This document shows positions 52,606-63,935 of a stretch of DNA of 64,000 bases, piece after piece. The stretch comes from Pannonibacter sp. SL95 (GTDB taxonomy: Bacteria > Pseudomonadota > Alphaproteobacteria > Rhizobiales > Stappiaceae): NCBI RefSeq assembly GCF_026672425.1, contig NZ_JAPPRC010000003.1:1284501-1348500 (forward strand), written 5' to 3'. Each line of letters begins with the position of its first letter. The first letter of the stretch is position 1. Under the pieces are notes generated by a model, which saw only the letters and a list, made by a program, of their open reading frames with translations, did no database searches and had not been told where the DNA came from. The position numbers and the translations under genes are program-made.

Positions 52606-53775
52606 TCAGCGCAGGGCGTTGCCTTCTGCGGCGAGCTTGGCCAGACGGCGCTTGCCGTCCTCGACCGCGACGCGGATCTCCTCGGAGTTCTTCGTCGACA
52701 TCTCGCGCATCTCGTTGATGATCGAGCGGGAATTCTCCTGGAAGGAGATGACGCTGTCGACAAGCTTCTTGACCGAGGCGGCCTGAACGGTCGGGCCATA
52801 ACCGGCCTTGATCGCTGCTTCCTGCACCGCGCCGCCGATCTCGGCGAGGGTCTCGAGGCTCTTGTTGACCCCGTCCTTCATCGCGTTGAGCGTTTCGGTC
52901 GATTCATGCAGGCCCTGCAGCCCCGTGAAGGAGGCGTTGAGGGCGGTGAGCACGGACTCGTTGGTGGAGAAGAAGCTCACCGACTGCGCGTAGACCCGTT
53001 CCTTGGCATTGGTCGTCTGCAGCAGGCGCGCCATGATGACTTCGGAGGTGTTGTAGCCAATGGTCAGGTTGTCGGCGAGATCCTTCGACACCTGGTACCG
53101 CTTCTCCTCGTCCTGCATCAGGCGCATCTTTTCATCGCGCGCCAGTTCCAGACGGGCCTTGGCGGCCGCATCGGTGCCCGTGTAGGCGCTGACTTCGGCA
53201 GAGGCTGCCTCCAGCGCGGTCTTGGCATCGTTCAGACGGGCCGTCGCCGTGTTCAGCACTTCCAGCGCCAGGACTTCGGCCTGCTTCAGCGCGCCGCGAT
53301 AGTCGCGGTAGGCGTTGAGGATGACCTGTTCGCGCTCGATCTGGTCCTTGGTGGCCTTGGCGACATCGATGTAGGTCTTGCGAATGTCGTCGAAGCGGTC
53401 GGAGATCGTGCCGCGGCGCATGTCGCGCCAGCGGTTGGAGAGGTTCTCCATGAAGGAGATCTTACCGTCGGCAAGCTGGTCAACGAGCGACTTGGCATCG
53501 TCGCGGATCGAGTTGAAGGCCTCGGTGATCGCTTCATAGCGCTCGCCGATGGACATGGCCTGGATCTGGGTGCGCACCACTTCGTTGAAGGTGGAAGCCT
53601 GACCCAGGGTGCGCGTGATCACGGCGATCTTGTCCGGCGACAGGTCGGAAATCTGCTCCAGCAGCGCGTTGATCGGGGCGTCGGCCTGGGTCTCGGGCAT
53701 CAGGCCCATGTCACGCAAGGCGCCAACGGCCTTGTCCAGATACTGAAGGGGAGAAAGCGCAGTCGTCTCGGTCAT
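52606..53775 (-). CDS. Long helical coiled-coil protein, unknown (cell-surface-protein-like annotation)
   Basis: A 389-residue, almost entirely helical and soluble protein (MTETTALSPLQYLDKAVGAL start; SFMENLSNRWRDMRRGTISD and FSTNESVLTALNASFTGLQG inside). No membrane segment or signal is seen. The start at 53775 is preceded by AAGGAGCGGC, a strong ribosome site. Similar genes are often labelled cell surface protein without evidence. It leads the three-gene run 52606-51571-50109, which I treat as one uncharacterised unit. Confidence 0.7.
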   Translation of the reverse strand: MTETTALSPLQYLDKAVGALRDMGLMPETQADAPINALLEQISDLSPDKIAVITRTLGQASTFNEVVRTQIQAMSIGERYEAITEAFNSIRDDAKSLVDQLADGKISFMENLSNRWRDMRRGTISDRFDDIRKTYIDVAKATKDQIEREQVILNAYRDYRGALKQAEVLALEVLNTATARLNDAKTALEAASAEVSAYTGTDAAAKARLELARDEKMRLMQDEEKRYQVSKDLADNLTIGYNTSEVIMARLLQTTNAKERVYAQSVSFFSTNESVLTALNASFTGLQGLHESTETLNAMKDGVNKSLETLAEIGGAVQEAAIKAGYGPTVQAASVKKLVDSVISFQENSRSIINEMREMSTKNSEEIRVAVEDGKRRLAKLAAEGNALR

Positions 53776-54144
53776 TTGCCGCTCCTTGTTCACGCAGGGA
53801 CTTGGTGCCCTGTCGTGGCATCCGCCGGCCATTCAGGCCTTGTTTCCCGGCCTTGCGGCCGTCTCGTCCGGAGCGGTGCCACCCGTTCTGCCCGGCGGGT
53901 GCCGCATCCGGTATTGCCCCTTGTATCTGCACACTGTTCGTCCGGGCTTCCAGGGGCGGAAACCGCCCCCGAGCCTCGCGTTCCTTGCGCAGTGCACCAA
54001 ATAGGTCAGTGCATCGAGATGAAGTCAACGCCTTGGCAGGTCAGGTCAATGATATCCGTGCGCCCTGTAACCGGAACGTGACACTGCGGAAGATTGCCAC
54101 CAGCCCGCTTTGGCGACCTCTGGCGGCAATCTTCAGGCCGCGTT
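53776..54144. other. Intergenic region with hairpins between psuG and coiled-coil gene
   Basis: 369 bp without a gene. It contains a 7-bp GGGGCGG-AAA-CCGCCCC hairpin (53953-53969) and a large hairpin at 54089-54134. No clear promoter was identified for the downstream gene. Confidence 0.5.
54089..54134 (-). repeat. Large hairpin downstream of psuG
   Basis: Stem GAAGATTGCC / GGCAATCTTC, extended past one mismatch by CCAG / CTGG, with a 16-nt loop. It starts 10 bp after the psuG stop and has no T-run, so it resembles a REP-like or stabilising element. Confidence 0.6.
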
Positions 54145-55095
54145 TCAGCCCGCCGAAAGGGCGACGGCGATGCCTGCCGCCAGCCTTGCATTGTTGCGCA
54201 CCAGCGCGATGTTGGTGACAAGGCTGCGGCCCTTGGTCAGTTCGAAGATCAGCGCCAGCACGAAGGGCGTCACGTCCTTGCCGCGAATGTCGCGGCGGGC
54301 GGCCTCGGCAATCGCCGCATCAATGTAGCCGGCCATTTCGGCCTGCGGGATTTCTGCCTCGACCGGAACCGGATTGGCGACCAGAACGCCGCCGTGATCG
54401 CCGAACAGCTGACGCGCCCGGATCAGACGGGCAAAATCGGCTGCGGTGTCGAGCCGGTAGGGCGACTTGAGGCCGCTGGTGCGTGACCAGAACGCGGGCA
54501 CCTCGTCGACACCATAGGAGACCACCGGAACGCCGCGCGTCTCCAGCACCTCCAGCGTCTTGGGGATGTCGAGCAGCGCCTTTGCGCCGGCGCAGACGAC
54601 GCAGACCGGCGTGCGGGAGAGCTCATCGAGATCTGCGGAAATGTCGAAGCTGGTCTCGGCGCCCTTGTGCACGCCGCCGATCCCACCGGTGGCAAAGACC
54701 GCGATACCGGCCGCATGGGCGGCCATCATCGTGGCGGCAACCGTGGTCGAACCCGGACGGCCGGTGGCGACAGCAAAGGCAAGATCCGCGCGCGAGCATT
54801 TCATCACGCCCGTCGCCTGACCCAGGCGGTCGAGATCGGCGTCGTCGAGGCCGATGCGAATGCGGCCATCCAGAACGGCAATTGTCGCTGGCACCGCGCC
54901 GGCAGCGCGGATGTCGGCTTCCACCTGGCGCGCGGTTTCCACGTTCTGCGGGAACGGCATGCCGTGGGTGATGATGGTCGATTCCAGGGCGACAATCGGC
55001 CGTCCGCCGGCACGCGCGGCGGCAACCTCCTGCGAGAACTGCAGCAGTTCAGTGACGGAGCCAGGCAGGGCGGGGGCGAGCGGGGTGTTGGACAT
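54145..55095 (-). CDS. psuG: Pseudouridine-5'-phosphate glycosidase
   Basis: A 316-residue enzyme that splits pseudouridine 5'-phosphate to uracil and ribose 5-phosphate. Family landmarks are RPIVALESTIITHGMPFPQN, the GRPGSTTVAATM region, ATGGIGGVHKG and VCAGAKALLDIPKTLE. It lies 59 bp after a PfkB-type kinase gene, matching the known PsuG-kinase pairing for pseudouridine breakdown. Confidence 0.92.
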   Translation of the reverse strand: MSNTPLAPALPGSVTELLQFSQEVAAARAGGRPIVALESTIITHGMPFPQNVETARQVEADIRAAGAVPATIAVLDGRIRIGLDDADLDRLGQATGVMKCSRADLAFAVATGRPGSTTVAATMMAAHAAGIAVFATGGIGGVHKGAETSFDISADLDELSRTPVCVVCAGAKALLDIPKTLEVLETRGVPVVSYGVDEVPAFWSRTSGLKSPYRLDTAADFARLIRARQLFGDHGGVLVANPVPVEAEIPQAEMAGYIDAAIAEAARRDIRGKDVTPFVLALIFELTKGRSLVTNIALVRNNARLAAGIAVALSAG

Positions 55096-55154
55096 GGTGC
55101 TTTCCTTTTCAGGGGCGTGGTCAGGGGGCGTGTGCGATTGATTTCTTGGCGTAG

Positions 55155-56069
55155 TCAGCTGGCCAGGACCGGGCAGATCCTGTCCCAGTCAAGATCGGGG
55201 GCGACCGCACCGGTTGCCGCGAGGGTTAGTCTTGCGGCAGCGATCCCGGCCTGGGCGGCCTCGTCCAGCGTCAGGCCGCGCGCCAGACCCGCCAGGGTGC
55301 CGGCAATCAGCGCGTCGCCCGCGCCCGTGACATCCGTGACCGCAACGGGCTGCGGCTCGATCTGCCACGGGGTGCCATCCTCGACGAGGGTCAAGGGGCC
55401 GGCCCCGTCGCTCAGCACCACTTGCCGGGGCCCCAGGGCCGAGACGGCGAGGGCGAGCGGAATGGCGGGCGTGCCTTCGGCAAAGCCCGTCCAGGCGGCA
55501 GCTTCTGCCCGGTTGAGAAACACCAGATCCAACCGCCCGGCGAGAGCTGCAAGCTTTGGTGCCTTGGCGCTGGAGACTGCATCGGCGGCGAGGAACCGTT
55601 CGCCAACGCGCTCTGTCAGTTCGCTGAGCGCGTCTTCTGGCAGGTTCGCCTCGGCAAACCAGATCGGGCAGTCAGCAAGGCGCGTTGCGGCATCGGCGAT
55701 GAAGTCTGCGTCGAGGCTGTCGGTGATCGACGTGTCACAGACAGCGGCGGCGAGACTGCCGTCCGGATCATGAAGGGCGACATAGCGCCCGGTCGGGAGG
55801 TCGGCCCGGGCCAGCGCGGACAGCTCAAGCCCGTCCTCGGCGAGAATCCGGCACAGCGTTGCGCCGTCGGCATCGGTCCCGACGGCTCCAGCCAGATGCA
55901 CGGGCACGCCAAGGCGGGCGAGGGCGCGGGCGACATTGGTGCCCACGCCGCCGGGCGACAGGGTGATGGTTCCAGGAGTCGAAGTCTCGCGCCGGACCTC
56001 ATGTGCGGCGTGGGCGATGAGGTCAGCGTGGACGGCGCCGATGCAGGCAATGGCACTTGGGGTCTTCAT
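55155..56069 (-). CDS. PfkB-family kinase, probable pseudouridine kinase
   Basis: A 304-residue ribokinase-like protein with GGVGTNVARALARLGVPVHL near the N-terminus and the catalytic C-terminal motif DVTGAGDALIAGTLAGLARG. The pairing with psuG makes pseudouridine the probable substrate. The ATG at 56069 (MKTPSAIACIGAVHADL) is preferred over a frame extending far upstream into AT-rich DNA. It is divergent from recA. The ribosome site is weak. Confidence 0.87.
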   Translation of the reverse strand: MKTPSAIACIGAVHADLIAHAAHEVRRETSTPGTITLSPGGVGTNVARALARLGVPVHLAGAVGTDADGATLCRILAEDGLELSALARADLPTGRYVALHDPDGSLAAAVCDTSITDSLDADFIADAATRLADCPIWFAEANLPEDALSELTERVGERFLAADAVSSAKAPKLAALAGRLDLVFLNRAEAAAWTGFAEGTPAIPLALAVSALGPRQVVLSDGAGPLTLVEDGTPWQIEPQPVAVTDVTGAGDALIAGTLAGLARGLTLDEAAQAGIAAARLTLAATGAVAPDLDWDRICPVLAS

Positions 56070-56235
56070 GGGCAACCTGAATGGGCAACCTGAGGCCGGG
56101 CACCCGGACAGGTGCGGACTTGCCGAGGTAGCAGGGCGCGGCGATCCGGACAAGGCAACTGATTCCCGCAAGCTTGCGAAATTGCATTTGCAACCTGTGA
56201 AATTACGCTGCGTAAGTTTTGCGAGCGCGTGGTGC

Positions 56236-56250
56236 GAACATACAAAGAAC
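56236..56250. promoter_or_regulatory. LexA (SOS) box upstream of recA
   Basis: GAAC-ATACAAA-GAAC matches the alphaproteobacterial LexA direct repeat GAAC-N7-GAAC. A weaker copy (GAAC-AAAAAAG-GTAC) is at 56303-56317, and a perfect -10-like TATAAT is at 56281. Confidence 0.88.
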
Positions 56251-56368
56251 GATTTGAAATTTAAGGAGAAAAAACAGCGGTATAATCTCGCTTGGCAAGT
56301 GAGAACAAAAAAGGTACAAAAGCTCAGTTTGAAACGGCGAGTCCATCGTGGAATAAGGAGCCTCGCAT

Positions 56369-57445
<1,077 letters not shown>

Positions 57446-57482
57446 TCGCACGCGCAGCTGAGCGTCAATTCTGACCTTTCAC

Positions 57483-57513
57483 TCCCCGGGGCCACGCTCC
57501 GGGGATTTTGTTT
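57483..57513 (+). terminator. Terminator of recA
   Basis: Stem TCCCCGG / CCGGGGA with a 9-nt loop, followed by TTTTGTTT. Confidence 0.8.
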
Positions 57514-57669
57514 GGCGGACAGCGGCAAGGCCCGCGCCGCTGGACACACAATGGGGTGAAAGATAAAAGGCATTGAACTGCTTGCACGGTGAAAACCGGT
57601 GCTGCGTCCGCTGTGGCGCAGGGCCTTAAGTTTTGACCCAAGCCCGAGAAGCCCGAGAGCGAGACCCAG

Positions 57670-60333
57670 ATGAGCGGCGTAAACGAGATCAGATCAGCGT
57701 TTCTGGACTACTTTGCCAAGAACGATCACCAGGTGGTGGACTCCAGCCCGCTGGTGCCGCGCAACGATCCGACGCTGATGTTCACCAACGCCGGCATGGT
57801 GCAGTTCAAGAACGTCTTCACCGGGCTCGAGAAGCGCGACTATGCCCGCGCCGCAACCTCGCAGAAGGTGGTTCGCGCCGGCGGCAAGCACAATGACCTC
57901 GACAATGTCGGCTACACCGCGCGTCATCACACTTTCTTCGAGATGCTCGGCAACTTCTCCTTCGGTGACTATTTCAAGGAACGCGCCATCGAACTGGCGT
58001 GGAACCTGATCACCAAGGAATACGGACTGCCGAAGGAACGCCTTACGGTTACGGTGTTCTCCGAAGACGACGAGGCGCACGGCCTGTGGAAGAAGATCGC
58101 CGGCCTGACCGACGACAAGATTATCCGCATCCCGACCTCGGACAATTTCTGGACCATGGGCGACACCGGCCCCTGCGGCCCGTGCTCGGAAATCTTCTAC
58201 GACCATGGCGACCACATCTGGGGCGGCCCTCCGGGATCGGCCGAGCAGGACGGGGATCGTTTCATCGAGATCTGGAACCTCGTGTTCATGCAGTATGAGC
58301 AGACCCATGAAGGCCGTCTGCCGCTGCCGCGCCCGTCCATCGACACCGGCATGGGCCTCGAGCGCATTGCCGCCGTGCTGCAGGGCGTGCACGACAACTA
58401 CGACATCGACCTGTTCCGCGCCCTGATCTCCGCCTCGGTCAACGCAACCGGCGTCGAGGCAGACGGCGCGGCACGGTCGAGCCACCGCGTCATTGCCGAC
58501 CACCTGCGTTCCTCCTGCTTCCTGATCGCCGATGGCGTGCTGCCGTCCAACGAGGGGCGCGGCTATGTGCTGCGCCGCATCATGCGCCGCGGCATGCGTC
58601 ACGCCCATCTGCTGGGCGCGCGCGAGCCGCTGTTGTGGAAGCTGGTGCCGGCTCTCATCCGCGAGATGGGCCGTGCCTATCCGGAACTGGTGCGCGCCGA
58701 GGCGCTGATCACCGAGACACTGCGGCTTGAAGAAACCCGCTTCCGCAAGACGCTGGAGCGCGGCCTTGGCCTCCTGGACAGCGCCACCGCGTCGCTGACC
58801 GAAGGCGGCGAGCTGGATGGCGAGACCGCATTCAAGCTCTATGACACCTACGGCTTCCCGCTCGACCTGACCCAGGACGCCCTGCGCGCCCGTGGCATCG
58901 GCGTCGACACCTCCGGCTTTGCCACGGCCATGGAACGGCAGAAGGCCGAGGCGCGGGCCGCCTGGTCGGGCTCGGGCGAAGCGGCAACGGACACCGTCTG
59001 GTTTGCGCTGAAGGAAAAATGCGGAGCGACCGAGTTCCTCGGCTACGAGACCGAACAGGCCGAAGGCGCGATCCTCGCACTGGTCAACGAAGGCAAGGAA
59101 GTGTCTGAGCTAGGCGCTGGCCAGAGCGGCTTTGTCATCGTCAACCAGACGCCATTCTATGGCGAATCGGGTGGTCAGGTCGGCGACACCGGTCTGCTGA
59201 AGGCCACCGGCATTCTTGCTCGGGTCACGGACACGATGAAGAAAGCCGATGGCCTGTTCATCCATGCGGTCACCGTCGAGGAAGGCAGCCTGACGGCCGG
59301 TCTTGCAGTTGATCTCGTCGTTGATCACGGCCGCCGCGGCCAGATCCGCGCCAACCACTCCGCCACGCACCTCATCCACGAGGCGCTGCGCGAGGTGCTT
59401 GGCACGCATGTGGCCCAGAAGGGATCGATGGTGACGTCTGACCGCCTGCGGTTCGATTTCTCCCATCCCAAGCCGATGTCGGATGAGGAACTGAAGGTCG
59501 TCGAGACCTATGCCAACCAGATCGTGCTGCAGAACGCGCCCGTCGACACGCGCCTGATGGCCGTCGACGATGCGATCGAGAGCGGTGCCATGGCGCTGTT
59601 CGGCGAGAAGTACGGCGATGAAGTGCGCGTCGTCACCATGGGCACCGCGCTGCATGGGGCCAAGGCGGGCAAGTCCTATTCCGTCGAGCTTTGCGGCGGC
59701 ACGCATGTGAAGCGCACTGGTGACATCGGCCTCGTCCGGCTGGTGGCTGAAGGCGCGGTCGCCGCAGGTGTGCGCCGCATCGAGGCGCTTACCGGCGAAG
59801 CCGCTCGGGCCTATCTCGACGAGCAGGACCAGCGCGTGCGCGACATCGCCGGCCTCCTGAAGGTTGGTGCCGGCGAAATCACCGCGCGCGTGGCGCAGCT
59901 GGTGGAAGACCGCCGCCGCATGGAAAAGGAACTGGCCGAAGCCAAGAAGCGTCTGGCCATGGGTGGTGCTGGCGGTGAAGGCTCGGCAGCAGCTGTCCGC
60001 CAGGCCGGCCGGTTCGCGCTGCTGGCACGGATCGTCGATGGCATCAATCCGAAGGACCTGAAGGGTCTGGCGGATGAGTCCATGGCTCAGGTCGGCTCCG
60101 GCGTCGTCGTGCTGATCAGCCGTTCGGAAGATGGCAAGGCCGCCATCGTGACGGCGGTTGCCAAGGATCTGACGGCGTCTGTCAGCGCCGTGGATCTGGT
60201 TCGCATCGGTGCGGAAGCCATGGGTGGCAAGGGCGGCGGCGGCCGTCCGGACATGGCCCAGGCCGGCGGACCCGATGCGTCGCAGGCTGAGGCTGCCGTT
60301 GCTGCGGTCGAGGCACATCTGGCCGCGCTCTGA
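57670..60333 (+). CDS. alaS: Alanyl-tRNA synthetase
   Basis: An 887-residue enzyme that charges tRNA-Ala. The catalytic core begins [20 protein letters not shown] with [17 protein letters not shown]. The editing domain has the zinc-binding [11 protein letters not shown] and [13 protein letters not shown]. The C-terminal C-Ala domain ([16 protein letters not shown]) is intact. recA followed by alaS is a common alphaproteobacterial order. Confidence 0.97.
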   Translation: MSGVNEIRSAFLDYFAKNDHQVVDSSPLVPRNDPTLMFTNAGMVQFKNVFTGLEKRDYARAATSQKVVRAGGKHNDLDNVGYTARHHTFFEMLGNFSFGDYFKERAIELAWNLITKEYGLPKERLTVTVFSEDDEAHGLWKKIAGLTDDKIIRIPTSDNFWTMGDTGPCGPCSEIFYDHGDHIWGGPPGSAEQDGDRFIEIWNLVFMQYEQTHEGRLPLPRPSIDTGMGLERIAAVLQGVHDNYDIDLFRALISASVNATGVEADGAARSSHRVIADHLRSSCFLIADGVLPSNEGRGYVLRRIMRRGMRHAHLLGAREPLLWKLVPALIREMGRAYPELVRAEALITETLRLEETRFRKTLERGLGLLDSATASLTEGGELDGETAFKLYDTYGFPLDLTQDALRARGIGVDTSGFATAMERQKAEARAAWSGSGEAATDTVWFALKEKCGATEFLGYETEQAEGAILALVNEGKEVSELGAGQSGFVIVNQTPFYGESGGQVGDTGLLKATGILARVTDTMKKADGLFIHAVTVEEGSLTAGLAVDLVVDHGRRGQIRANHSATHLIHEALREVLGTHVAQKGSMVTSDRLRFDFSHPKPMSDEELKVVETYANQIVLQNAPVDTRLMAVDDAIESGAMALFGEKYGDEVRVVTMGTALHGAKAGKSYSVELCGGTHVKRTGDIGLVRLVAEGAVAAGVRRIEALTGEAARAYLDEQDQRVRDIAGLLKVGAGEITARVAQLVEDRRRMEKELAEAKKRLAMGGAGGEGSAAAVRQAGRFALLARIVDGINPKDLKGLADESMAQVGSGVVVLISRSEDGKAAIVTAVAKDLTASVSAVDLVRIGAEAMGGKGGGGRPDMAQAGGPDASQAEAAVAAVEAHLAAL

Positions 60334-60360
60334 CAGCCGGTTCCATGCAGCTTTATCGAG

Positions 60361-60388
60361 AGGCCGCCGGTTCGCCCGGCGGCCTTTT
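60361..60388 (+). terminator. Terminator of alaS
   Basis: A 9-bp stem GGCCGCCGG / CCGGCGGCC with a 5-nt loop, followed by TTTTGC. It may also serve the convergent GGDEF-EAL gene. Confidence 0.85.
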
Positions 60389-60392
60389 GCAT

Positions 60393-62468
60393 TCAGGATT
60401 TGCGGTTTTGCATCAGCCAGCTGCGAATGGCTGCCTTGTCCGTCGTCGGACGGCACAAGAAATAGCCCTGCGCCATGTCGCAGCCGATCGAGGCGAGGAA
60501 GTTCATCTGGCCTTGTGTTTCGACGCCTTCGGCTACGACCGTCATGCCGAGGCCATGGGCGAGCTCGACCATTGCCCGGACGATGACAGCGTCCTGCGGG
60601 CTGGTCTCGACATTCATGATGAACGAGCGGTCGATCTTGATGCCGGAGACGGGAAACTGCTTCAGATGCGTGAGTGACGCATAGCCGGTGCCGAAGTCGT
60701 CCAGGATCAGCCGGAAGCCCATCTCGCGCAGGCGGCAAAGCGCCTGGTTGATCTGCTCGATGGAGCGGTCGAGCAGGATGTTCTCGGTGATCTCCAGCTC
60801 GATATGCGCCGGATCCAACCCGTGACGCTGGACGCAGGCCATCAGCGTATCGGCAAAGCCGGGTGACTTCAGCTGGGTGGTGCCAAGGTTGATGGCGGCA
60901 AAGCCCGGTTCCAGCCCTTCGGCGATCAGGGCTGCGAGCTTCCGACAGGTGCGATTCAGGATGTTCTGCCCAAGCGCCAGGCCCATGCCGGCGTCCTCGG
61001 CAACCGCGATGAACTCCATTGGCGGGACAGGTTCGCCGTTGCGAGTCCAGCGGGCGAGCGATTCAAACCCCACATGTTCACCTGTGGCGACGCTGACGAC
61101 AGGTTGCAGGGCCGCACGGATGTCGTCGACCATCATGGCCTGCGCCAGATCATCGCGCAGCTGGCTGCGCCGGCGCAGGCGCTCGCCAAGCTCGTGGTTG
61201 AACAGCGTCCAGCCGTTGCGCCCGTTTTCCTTGGTGCGGTAGAGGGCGGTATCCGCGTTCTTGAACAGCTCGTCTGCGGTCAGCCCGTCGCGGGGGAACA
61301 GTGCGACGCCGATGGAAACGCTGGGGCGCAGCAGGCGGCCCTGAATGTTGATCTCCTCGGACAGGGCGCGGTGCAGATTGCGGGCGACGACTTCGCAAGC
61401 GTCCTCCTGACTGAAACCCGTTGCTAGGACGGCAAATTCATCGCCGCCGAGCCGGGCGATCGTGTCTTCCGAGCGCAGGGACCGCTTGAGCCGGTCCGCC
61501 ATGGTTCGCAGCACCTGGTCACCGGCGGCGTGGCCGAGCGTGTCGTTGATGGCCTTGAAGTGGTCAACGTCCAGCATGAACAGTGCGCCGGACTGATCCT
61601 CCTTGCGCTGGCCTTTCAGGACGGCATTCAGCGCTTCCAGCATGACAGCACGGTTGGCGAGATCAGTCAGCGCGTCGGTCTCGGCGGTGTGACGGATGAC
61701 CGCCTCGGCTTCCTTCAACGCGGAAACATCTGTTCGCACGCCGACGATGTTGCCGGAAGCCGACCGGCGTTCGCGCACATGCAGCCAGCGTCCGTTGGGC
61801 AATTGCTGCAGCAACGCACGCGGGGCAGGGTCCATATGGGCAGCAAGACGCGTGCCGAGCCAGGCCTCGTGCTGTTCGCTTGCGGTCCCGGCATCGACAT
61901 ACTGACCGGCCGCAAGCCCGTAGCGCAAAATGTCCTCGAACCGCGCGCCGACCCGGATGGAAGGCGCAGATAGCTCATAGAGCTTGCGATAGGCGGCATT
62001 GAACAGGATCAGGCGGTCGTCGCGATCATAGGCGGCGATGGCGTCCGGAATGGTCTCGACCACGTCATCCAGCAGCGCCCGGGCCTCCTCGGCCTCTCGC
62101 TGCGCAGCGATCCAGGGGTCGTTGTTGACGGCCATGCCCATGGCGGCAACGATGGTGACGCCGTCATGCACCGGCACGATGGTCGTGTCGAAATAACTGT
62201 GGCCGCGCCGGGTCGTGACCTTGCGCGTATAGCGCACGACCTCGCCCTTCAGCGCCCGCTGATGCGCGGCAGCCCAGTCCGAGGCCTGATCTGGCGGCAA
62301 CCAGGTTTCTTCGGGCACTTTGCCGCAAAGATCGCCGAAGGAATCCCGATCCATGCGGTTCTGGTAGATGTAGCAACCGGCACGATCGATCACCCAGACG
62401 CCATGCGGGAGCATGTCCATGGCTCTGTAAGTTTCCTCAAGGTTGGATTTGACCATGTAAGATGCCAT
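60393..62468 (-). CDS. PAS-PAS-GGDEF-EAL c-di-GMP enzyme
   Basis: A 691-residue cytoplasmic protein. Two PAS domains lie at about 12-120 and 125-255, a GGDEF domain with intact RLGGDEFAV and a preceding DVDHFKAINDTLGHAAGD follows (about 255-420), then an EAL domain (about 430-685). The EAL signature is FESLARW, so the motif is ESL, but LEITEN, LDDFGTGYASL and KIDRSFI are present. It may both make and break c-di-GMP, which commonly controls the motile-sessile switch. The exact start is uncertain among closely spaced codons; ATG at 62468 is used. Confidence 0.9.
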   Translation of the reverse strand: MASYMVKSNLEETYRAMDMLPHGVWVIDRAGCYIYQNRMDRDSFGDLCGKVPEETWLPPDQASDWAAAHQRALKGEVVRYTRKVTTRRGHSYFDTTIVPVHDGVTIVAAMGMAVNNDPWIAAQREAEEARALLDDVVETIPDAIAAYDRDDRLILFNAAYRKLYELSAPSIRVGARFEDILRYGLAAGQYVDAGTASEQHEAWLGTRLAAHMDPAPRALLQQLPNGRWLHVRERRSASGNIVGVRTDVSALKEAEAVIRHTAETDALTDLANRAVMLEALNAVLKGQRKEDQSGALFMLDVDHFKAINDTLGHAAGDQVLRTMADRLKRSLRSEDTIARLGGDEFAVLATGFSQEDACEVVARNLHRALSEEINIQGRLLRPSVSIGVALFPRDGLTADELFKNADTALYRTKENGRNGWTLFNHELGERLRRRSQLRDDLAQAMMVDDIRAALQPVVSVATGEHVGFESLARWTRNGEPVPPMEFIAVAEDAGMGLALGQNILNRTCRKLAALIAEGLEPGFAAINLGTTQLKSPGFADTLMACVQRHGLDPAHIELEITENILLDRSIEQINQALCRLREMGFRLILDDFGTGYASLTHLKQFPVSGIKIDRSFIMNVETSPQDAVIVRAMVELAHGLGMTVVAEGVETQGQMNFLASIGCDMAQGYFLCRPTTDKAAIRSWLMQNRKS

Positions 62469-62695
62469 AGAGGAAGCCAAATAATCACCCGCCTATCTTG
62501 GTACAAAAGCCTCTCATTCAATATTCAACGATGTGTTAATTTGGAAAGCTTATGGGTGAGAGGTGCCCGTATCTGCAATTTATCAGAGTATTTGCGAATA
62601 TTTTTAGTTGCTGCCTTCGTGTCTTGATGGTGTATGCGAGATTTGCAGGCTCTGGTACAAATGCGTATAAACTCCGCAAGACCCGGAGCAACTTC

Positions 62696-63922
62696 ATGAC
62701 ACCACTGAAGAATCGCCTGTACCGCCTGCTTGAGGACAGCCGGGGCAACGACCATGCGTCGCGCCTGCTTGATCGGCTGCTGATCGCGTTAGTACTTGTG
62801 ACGGTGGTCATTTCGATCTTGCAAACCGTACCCGACGTTCTCCCTGATTGGGGGCGACTTCTGGCTGACCTGCAGCTTGGCTTCGGGCTTGTGTTTCTGC
62901 TGGAGTATCTGTGCCGCCTGTATGTCGCGGACCTGCATCCACCGCTCAGGCGATATGGTGCCTTCCGGGCTCGGCTTCATTATGCTCTGCAGCCGATGGC
63001 GATCATTGACCTGCTGGCCGTGCTGCCGCTCGTGCTCGTTCTGGTCCTGCCTGTGTCCTCCCTGCCTGTGCTGACCGTGTTCCGGCTGCTGCGCTTTCTC
63101 AAGTTGGTCCGTTATTCGCCGGCCTTGCGTTCGCTGACGTCGGCAGTCGTGCAGGAGCGGCAGGCGCTTGCTGCCAGCATGTTCATTGTCTGCGGCGTCA
63201 TTCTGGTTGCCTCGACGCTGATGTACCTTGTCGAGCATCAGGCGCAGCCGGACGTGTTTGGCAGCGTTCCGCTGGCGGCCTGGTGGGCGGTCACAACCGC
63301 GACGACAACCGGCTATGGTGACGTGGTCCCGGTCACGACGCTGGGCAAGATCATTGCCGGACTGGTGATGCTGACCGGCTATGCGCTGCTGGCCTTGCCG
63401 GTCGGGATCATTGCCTCCGCTTTTGCCCAGGAGGTGCACAGCCGCGACTTCGTGGTGACCTGGTCGATGGTGTCCCGGGTACCGCTGTTCGAGGATCTGA
63501 AAGCGACGGAAGTGGCGGAAGTGACCAAGCTGTTGCGGTCACATGTCGTGAAGGCGGGCGACACCATTGCCGAGCGCGGCGACGATGCGCGCTGCATGTA
63601 TTTTGTCGCGTCCGGGGAAGTGGAAGTCGAATTGCCGGATGAGACGGTTCGTCTTGGCGAAGGCGCTTTCTTTGGTGAACTGGCGCTGCTGCGGCAACGC
63701 CGGCGCGGGGCGAACGTGAAGGCGATCACCCGGACGCAGCTGCTGGTGCTGGACGCGGGCGCTCTGCAACACCTCATGGACCGCAACCCGCAGATCGCCC
63801 GGCGGATCCTTCATGAGGCGGAGATCCGCGAGGCAAGGGGGCGGCAGAATGTCGGCGACATTGCCGAGGAAGAGCTGATCCAAGCCGAAGCGCTTGAGGT
63901 GCCGGCCAGTCCCGAAAACTGA
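62696..63922 (+). CDS. Cyclic-nucleotide-gated K+ channel (MloK1-like)
   Basis: A 408-residue protein with six membrane helices (about 20-250), an S4-like segment (FRLLRFLKLVRYSPALRSL), the selectivity filter TGYGD at residues 205-209, and a C-terminal cyclic-nucleotide-binding domain (about 275-390; GEGAFFGELALLRQRRRGANVKA shortened: EGAFFGELALL). It resembles the Mesorhizobium MloK1 channel. The start at 62696 (MTPLKNRLYRLL) has GGAGC upstream. Confidence 0.9.
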   Translation: MTPLKNRLYRLLEDSRGNDHASRLLDRLLIALVLVTVVISILQTVPDVLPDWGRLLADLQLGFGLVFLLEYLCRLYVADLHPPLRRYGAFRARLHYALQPMAIIDLLAVLPLVLVLVLPVSSLPVLTVFRLLRFLKLVRYSPALRSLTSAVVQERQALAASMFIVCGVILVASTLMYLVEHQAQPDVFGSVPLAAWWAVTTATTTGYGDVVPVTTLGKIIAGLVMLTGYALLALPVGIIASAFAQEVHSRDFVVTWSMVSRVPLFEDLKATEVAEVTKLLRSHVVKAGDTIAERGDDARCMYFVASGEVEVELPDETVRLGEGAFFGELALLRQRRRGANVKAITRTQLLVLDAGALQHLMDRNPQIARRILHEAEIREARGRQNVGDIAEEELIQAEALEVPASPEN

Positions 63923-63935
63923 CAGGTGTGCCCGC

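Noticed and set aside
59110-60738. Minus-strand frame of 542 codons across alaS
   Set aside because: Antisense of alaS with His/Arg-rich composition and no recognisable domain.
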